Part shown: in pieces, positions 19,990-25,361 of the stretch
Position numbering within the stretch: the first letter of the stretch is position 1
How the letters are laid out: the number at the start of each line of letters is the position of its first letter
Assembly (NCBI GenBank): GCA_037447655.1
Contig: JBBHKE010000275.1
Location: forward strand, 45,144 to 70,504
Length of the DNA stretch: 25,361 bases
Direction: 5' to 3'
Source of the DNA: Zygnema cylindricum
Lineage: Eukaryota > Streptophyta > Zygnematophyceae > Zygnematales > Zygnemataceae
Program-made: the position numbers and the translations under genes
The notes under the pieces: generated by a model
The model's database searches: none
What the model was told of the DNA's origin: nothing
The model's input: only the letters and a program-made list of their open reading frames with translations

Positions 19990-20379
19990 AAACGAAGGCG
20001 GTTTGGACGGCCACGATTTGATCCATGATATTTTCGTGGAACAACATTCCACAAATGGATTTTTTAGAAATGAACACCCTTGGAACAGCGTTGAGTTTAA
20101 ACGCCAAGCACTGAAACTTTGAACGACAAAACGACGTTTCAACGTTCAGCTTCCTCGTCAACCTATTTTGACCATAGTTCAAAAGTAGGCGTTTCTATTG
20201 TAGGTCTTTTGTCGGCGCCTTCATCGTAAGTTATGTTATGGACTTATGGGCTTTCATGTGATCGTCTTAAGTCGCTACTTTGATCAACGACCGTCCGATC
20301 GTTTGAATCTGACGGTTTAAATAAAAAGTTTCTCAAAACTCACAGAAAAAGATTTTTTTGTCCGTTTTTTTTTTCAAAT
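19990..20379. other. Unassigned DNA between the two transposon copies
   Basis: No motif-bearing open frame; the frames at 19889-20122 (+) and 19985-20182 (-) are partly within the transposon end. gttgaacg/caaacgttcaa-like words around 20105-20150 form short inverted repeats. Unassigned. Confidence 0.4.
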
Positions 20380-20616
20380 TAAGGGGGTGTCCCCATGTTT
20401 TAAAGTACATACTTTTCTCTGTCTTTTTGCCCTAAAATTTAGGGAACTTTGACAAAAACTTTAGCCGTACGAGAAAATCGTTTTTACCAAAGTACAGTGA
20501 ACGTGAATTCATACTTTGAATGTACGGCGTGTTTGTCGTCATGTGAACGCATTTTGGCGTTTACCCCTTTTCGACCCCCGGGCAAGAGAATCCAGCCCAA
20601 AAAAAAACTTCATTTA

Positions 20617-20641
20617 AAATCACCTCGAGGAGGTGATTTTA
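20617..20641. repeat. Imperfect palindrome (25 bp) beside the nested hAT insertion
   Basis: Arms aaaatcacctc and gaggtgatttt surround gag. The same arms form a perfect palindrome in copy 1 (744-765). The nested hAT element inserted at the end of the right arm, whose gattttag was duplicated. Confidence 0.8.
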
Positions 20642-20642
20642 G

Positions 20643-21464
20643 TAGTGTTGTGTATCGGTAAAAAACTTATCGCGATAACACCGATACCGATAGTTATCGT
20701 TATCGAACGGTCAGCGGTCCCGATATATTTGTACTTTCTGTACTTTCTGTCCGGAATGCTTTCTGTCCGGTAAACTGAACGGAAATTTACGTGAAATGTA
20801 CGGCTTTTTACGGGAAATGTACGGAATTTGACGAAAAAATACGTTGCACTTTGTAGTACTTTTTGGGCGGTTAACTGTACATAAATTTGACGGGAATGTA
20901 CAGAATTGTACCGATAAACTGATTATCATGAAACGGTAAAAAGACGGCGGACTCAAAGTACAACGGATGCAGAATAACATTATGCGCGCGGCTAGAATCG
21001 AACGGACGACATTCAATGATAAAATAAGAGCGGACGGTCAGCGTGAGCGCCGACATCTCAGAATGGCTTTTTTGGCGGCTTTGGCCAAAAAAGTCGACGG
21101 ATTTACACGTGGCAGGTTTGTAGTGGATCTCAAAAAAGAAAGGGACAAAGCCACGGCGTCGGATGTGGAAGGTACATCGCTTTAACTGGAGCCGTACTCA
21201 AGCCGTACATATATTATGCCGGCTACTGTCGGGGGAATAAGACGTACATATGAGTGTACATGCCGTACATTTATCTGTACGGTTCGTACAGTTATCGCCG
21301 ATAGTTATCGTTATCGGCATTATCGCCGATAAGTAGCCGATATTATCGGCTACTTATCGGCGATAAGACCGATAGCGATATATTGTACCAATATATCGAT
21401 TATCGGGTCCCCAAAAAATGGCCCATATCGGTTATCGGAAAATCCTTACCGATACACAACACTA
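20643..21464. mobile_element. Non-autonomous hAT element, copy 3, nested, with perfect 8-bp target duplication
   Basis: It begins tagtgttgtgtatcggtaa and ends ttaccgatacacaacacta, flanked by gattttag at 20635-20642 and at 21465-21472. It is the closest relative of copy 2 and in the same orientation, sharing ends and the interior block around 20950-21180. The homologous site in repeat R copy 1 (761-769, gatttcagg) is unoccupied. Confidence 0.95.
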
Positions 21465-22164
21465 GATTTTAGTTAAAGTACCGCCCAGACAGCGAATGAA
21501 AAACGACCAACGCGCGCGCCAAACGAGTGGGAAAATTTTAGGACGAAGGAGAGTCCTCGCTATTTTTCTCCGTCCCCGTCACGCGCTATGTACGGAAAAA
21601 AAATTCCAGGGGTCTCGGACCTCCACTTTCAATCATGGGTCCTTTGCAAAAAATTTCGCCATCATCGCCTCTCCTCTCTCCCTCTCACACCATCGATTAT
21701 ATCTCACACTTTTCGAAATGAGACACGACAACATTGGTATAAAATGAAAGATGTTTTAAAAATATTTATTTTTACAATTTTTAGGTTTTTTTTAATGGCA
21801 GGTCGAGTGAGAAAAGTAAAAAAAACGAATTAGGAAAACCATGGCGGAAAGTTCTTGAATCCGTGACGTCGACGTTGTCACAAGAGAGCGTGACGTCACT
21901 ATGTCACCAAACCCTAAACATCTACAATTTCACAAAAATCTAGACGTCTACCACTGTCGCTGTTTTTGTTGGCGTCACCAATCGTCGGAAGTTTCGTAGT
22001 CGCCTTCAATCGTCACAAGTTGTACCTACGTCTACAACCGTCACGTGTCAAAGTTCCGATTTCATTTTCGCACAGTGGGACGCTCTTCAAAGTAGTACGG
22101 AGAATCTTCACTACAGTCCAATATACTTTATCAAAGTACCGATTACATGGGGACACCCCCTTAG

Positions 22165-23560
22165 ACATGACGTTTAATTCTCTATCGATCCATGTGCAAC
22201 TCAACCCTGTTACTATTTTATTTCATTTTGCGCCCAATACAATATGGGTCTTAAGGGTATATTCCTAGTTGTTCAATACGCGCGATTTTTTCCTTTTTTC
22301 CAGTTTCTACGTATTGTACGTGACTTTTCAAAAAATCGCAAAAAAACGTCTACTGTAAACTGAAACTGGAAATTTACGGCAACCTATAGACAAATTACGG
22401 TAAATGTACAAATATTTACGTAAACTGTACGGAAATTGACGAAAATATTCGATACACGTATCGGTACTTTCTGTTCAGTAAACTGATCAGAATGTACAAA
22501 GAAATGTACGGAAATTTATCGTCACGTCTACGGACATTTCCAAAAAGAGAGTTTGCGGCGTCACACTATTTGAGCGCTGTAAGTTCAAAATGTGTACGGT
22601 CGTCTTCTTTAAAATTTCTAAAAGAAGCCGCAAATAAATACAACAGTTGAATGCGAAAATTCAAGGAAGACGCAATTACCGACGCCACGGTAGTAGGTAT
22701 ACAATTTTATTCTGACAAAATTAAGCCAGTCGCAGGAAAAGAACCCGGGAATAAGTTTGCACTTTGAGTCTATTGTAGGGATGGATCGTTTACCAGTTGA
22801 TATAGGTATTCCGAAAATGAGATTTCATAACTATTTAAATAGATGTTGTTTTTTACCGCTCATTTGACGAAAAGCGTATAAACTGCGGTATATGTTCAAT
22901 TCAATTTTTTTAACATGTACGTATTTGTACGGAAAAAATCAATAACGTTTTTTACGATTTTTTCAAATCGACCTCTCCAGTTTCTACGTATTGTACGCTC
23001 GTTCGAATCGTGCGTAGAATACGCTTTGAACAACTATCCGTATATTGTATTTTTTGCGTACAATAGGCATATTGTATGGGTGTACTTTCACCTACTTTTG
23101 GACTATGATTTTGACCTACGTTTTTCAAGGAATAAATACAGTAATTTTACCTCAAGCAGAACGGCTTTGGAAGAAAAAACAAGAAAAAGAAAAAAAAGGT
23201 ATATTTTTAAATATATGTATATTAATACATATTTTTCACTTTTTATCTAGTTGTCTTTTTCTTTCCTTTTCTTTTCTCTGACTTTATTGAGACTTTCCGT
23301 ACTGTATCTTGAGCAATAATAGAATAACGGTACGGAACAAACGAAATAGTATTTTCAAATACGAAGCCCAAAAAATAAAAAACGTTGAAACGTGTTCAAA
23401 CGTCCTTTAGATCTTTGAACGTCAAAACCTCTAAACGCAGGAGCACAATGCTTAGGAAAGATGAATAGGAATTCGTTTTTTACGGCGGAAAGCCGCAAAC
23501 AGACACATTTGCCGGCTTTCTTCCATCAGCCGTACGTCATAAGAGACGCTCCCCAATCCT
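22165..23560. other. Unassigned AT-rich DNA with transposon-interior relics
   Basis: At about 22350-22530 the words gtacggaaatt, acttacggtaaatgtac and ggtactttctgttcagtaaactga resemble the interior of hAT copy 3 (about 20735-20910), so a decayed related fragment is likely. A 21-bp exact direct repeat ccagtttctacgtattgtac+g occurs at 22300-22320 and 22978-22998. Open frames at 22915-23250 and elsewhere lack motifs. No gene supported. Confidence 0.45.
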
Positions 23561-23689
23561 ATTTTACGGTCAGGTACAAATTTAGTTGGCGCTTTGGCAG
23601 CGATTTGTAGTACACTATAGTACTATATCGTACTTTCAACGTACTTCCTGTACTAGTCTGTTTTTTCCGAGGAGCAGACCGAAACGCGA

Positions 23690-23860
23690 ATGGCATTTTG
23701 TTGCCCATTCCAGTTTTTGCTGTTGTTAAGCGTCGATTGGCTGTCAGCCGGTATTGCACTTGACAGATGTTCCCGCTACGATATGTCACACTACGCCGGA
23801 GCTTTGAAGAGACGGTTGTTGCTATCTATCCTGGTACGACAGTATTTGTTGTTGACCTGA
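23690..23860 (+). CDS. Small open frame, 56 residues, signal-peptide-like start, unknown
   Basis: From ATG 23690 to TGA 23858-23860. The first 23 residues (MAFCCPFQFLLLLSVDWLSA and on) look like a signal peptide or membrane segment; the remainder has ALDRCSRYDMSHYAGALKRR and a hydrophobic tail. I do not recognise it. An overlapping minus-strand frame (23559-23789) is equally unassigned. Base composition here is more balanced than in the flanking transposon DNA, which is the only reason to list it. Confidence 0.15.
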   Translation: MAFCCPFQFLLLLSVDWLSAGIALDRCSRYDMSHYAGALKRRLLLSILVRQYLLLT

Positions 23861-23912
23861 ATGAGCAACTTTAAGCTTTGCTACGTTTGTCACAATTCTC
23901 CAGTCTTCTCGA

Positions 23913-24035
23913 ATGTTTCTCATGCTTACTCGGCTTTTTTACCCTTGCATGTCTGTTACAATTGCTCTGGATATATTGCGATCTTTTGTCAAGCAAGCCA
24001 TAGAGACCTTGAGAACTGAAAAAAGTAGTAGTTGA
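23913..24035 (+). CDS. Possible terminal exon or small open frame, 40 residues, unknown
   Basis: After a good acceptor (cacaattctccag, ending near 23903) the frame reads MFLMLTRLFYPCMSVTIALD then ILRSFVKQAIETLRTEKSSS and stops at 24033-24035. An opposing minus-strand frame ending at 23939 (containing SVLIDAESLVIRCREGKRRD and open from about 24190) overlaps it, and I cannot tell which, if either, is coding. Confidence 0.18.
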   Translation: MFLMLTRLFYPCMSVTIALDILRSFVKQAIETLRTEKSSS

Positions 24036-25361
24036 TGGAAGTTCGAACTTCCGGGCGGTGAAAAAGAATCTAAGACAGAAACATTATCATGGTATGGTAA
24101 AACAACATCCCTCCTCTTCCCTTCCCTACATCTAATCACCAAGGATTCTGCATCAATGAGGACTGAACCCGCCGCTGAGGTTGGAGAACTCCGTCAAACC
24201 CAAGAGAGCCACCTAGGCTCTTCCTTCAGCAGTCGGTGTAAACAACAGGAGAAACACAATGACTTCATTGTCCAACGGTTAAAGGCGGGGATGTGTGACT
24301 ATGCTGAGGGATGACCACCGATGATACCGAAGGGAGGAGAAGGTATGTTGCTAGGGTGTACAAGAGTCTACAGCGTAAGGAGGATTTCTTGCCTACCACT
24401 GAGGGTACGGAGGATTCCTGGCAAGAGACAACTTTTCACTGCTGCGTACAGCTAAGCCGGGTAGGGGAACATTGCCAATGGGCTAGATATTACTACTTAT
24501 TCCCAAAAAAAAGGTAGGAGTATATTGCCAGAAGCTCTGAGCTTCACGGTGGGGGAAGCGGGTGGGACTTTGCCGATACACAATGGCTGCACAGAGCTGC
24601 TTTAGAATGTCAATAGAGGGGAGGGGGGGAGGAAGAGCTCTGGCAAGGTTTCACTAAGGGAGCAAGGTTTTAATGACTATTTCGGAGGTGGAAGGAGAGG
24701 AGGGACTTTGGAGCTACAATCAAAGATAAAACGATGCAGTCTGGAGAATCCGCAATCATGTCAAGAGCAGATGACTGGCAATTACATTAACCACTCAAAT
24801 GTTAAAGCCATCCACCTGTGCCACCAAGCACAAATTGAATAATTCTCTATATTGTAAAATTCCTAAGAATGCAATACAAGTGCAGATGCTCAACAATAAA
24901 TTGGATAACAGTTCAAATCAAACAATTGCTTTGAAAGAAAAACTTTAAAATCCATGACATATGCCATCTTCTAAAGGCTTCATTTTATTTTAAAAGTTGA
25001 AAACAAAAACTACAAATTCCTGCTAACTAATTAGTACACAATAGACTTATCATTCTCGTGAAAACAAATTTGCTCATCAGAATGCTGAACCACGAGTATG
25101 GTACGAAGACTGGACGTCAGAAAATTGGTCGACATTTCCAATTACAAAATCACAAGATCGTAGGTAAACACCATACAAAAGAACGACAATAAACAGCATT
25201 ACATTTGGCAATAGATTTTATGTAATACCTTGATTCAAAAAAGACGGTACCGTCTTTGACAAAAAGATAGGTGCACTAAATGCGCCTGATACAGCTTCAA
25301 AAAAAAAAAAAAAAAAAAAACTAAATATCAAAAAAACAAAAAAACATAAACACAAAAAAAA
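24036..25361. other. Unassigned right end, purine-rich then A-rich
   Basis: The stretch 24250-24720 is G/A-rich on the plus strand (many gaggga, ggagga words) with an open frame at 24311-24517 lacking motifs; it might be an untranslated part of a retroelement or gene, but no LTR end or primer-binding site was identified. From 25300 the sequence is poly-A and A-rich simple sequence to the window edge. Confidence 0.4.

Larger units (their letters stand above)
20382..22161 (+). mobile_element. TIR transposon containing repeat R copy 2, split by hAT copy 3
   Basis: The left end agggggtgtccccatgt (20382-20398) is exactly inverted at the right end acatggggacaccccct (22145-22161). Each end is bordered by TA (20380-20381 and 22162-22163), consistent with a TA target duplication as in Tc1/mariner, though this is a two-base signal and other superfamilies are not excluded. 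The interior is collinear with 579-1281. Removing the nested hAT element (20643-21464) and one 8-bp duplication leaves about 950 bp. There is no transposase, so it is non-autonomous. Confidence 0.78.

Noticed and set aside
20381-22164. PIF/Harbinger assignment (TTA duplication) for the agggggtgtcccc element
   Set aside because: TTA stands on the left of the left end and TTA on the right, but taking TTA as the duplication shortens the inverted repeat unevenly; TA with full 17-bp inverted ends fits better.

Overview
The window looks like nuclear DNA of a land plant. Supporting signs are spliceosomal introns, a plastid transit peptide joined to a LEA-type protein, ABA-response (ABRE/G-box) elements upstream of it, plant-type telo-boxes (AAACCCTAA) inside repeats, and a high load of decayed DNA transposons. 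The long introns (about 0.5 to 2.5 kb in one gene) would suit a seed-free or large-genome lineage, but I cannot name the species. Most open frames here are chance frames in AT-rich repeats.

Layout: (1) About 1-8240 is a transposon graveyard. It holds one copy of a dispersed repeat (579-1281), a tandem array, a broken hAT transposase gene on the minus strand (2747-4901), a tRNA-like (SINE-like) sequence near 6006, a small terminal-inverted-repeat element (6230-6962) carrying a long palindrome, and a non-autonomous hAT element (7060-8240) with a perfect 8-bp target duplication. (2) About 8250-19080 is the gene block. It has a possible short terminal exon on the plus strand (8854-8941) and two minus-strand genes in tandem: a two-exon plastid-targeted LEA_4/COR15-like gene (10398-11346) with an ABRE cluster upstream, and a four-exon Tim17/Tim22/Tim23-superfamily membrane protein gene (13646-18666) whose introns contain minisatellites, microsatellites and short dispersed repeats. 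(3) About 19081-22161 is another transposon zone. It holds two more copies of the same hAT element; one is nested inside a second TIR element that is homologous to the repeat at 579-1281. (4) About 22165-25361 is mostly unassigned, with a few weak short open frames near 23.7-24.2 kb and a poly-A-rich right edge.

The two well-supported genes are not an operon. By family, the LEA protein would protect plastid stroma or membranes during dehydration or cold, and its promoter motifs fit that. The Tim17-family protein would sit in an outer or inner membrane of plastid or mitochondrion. I found no CRISPR array, rRNA gene or intact tRNA gene. The best system-level story is the transposon archaeology: three copies of one hAT family with readable target duplications, a nested insertion with its empty site preserved elsewhere in the window, and recurring palindromic motifs.
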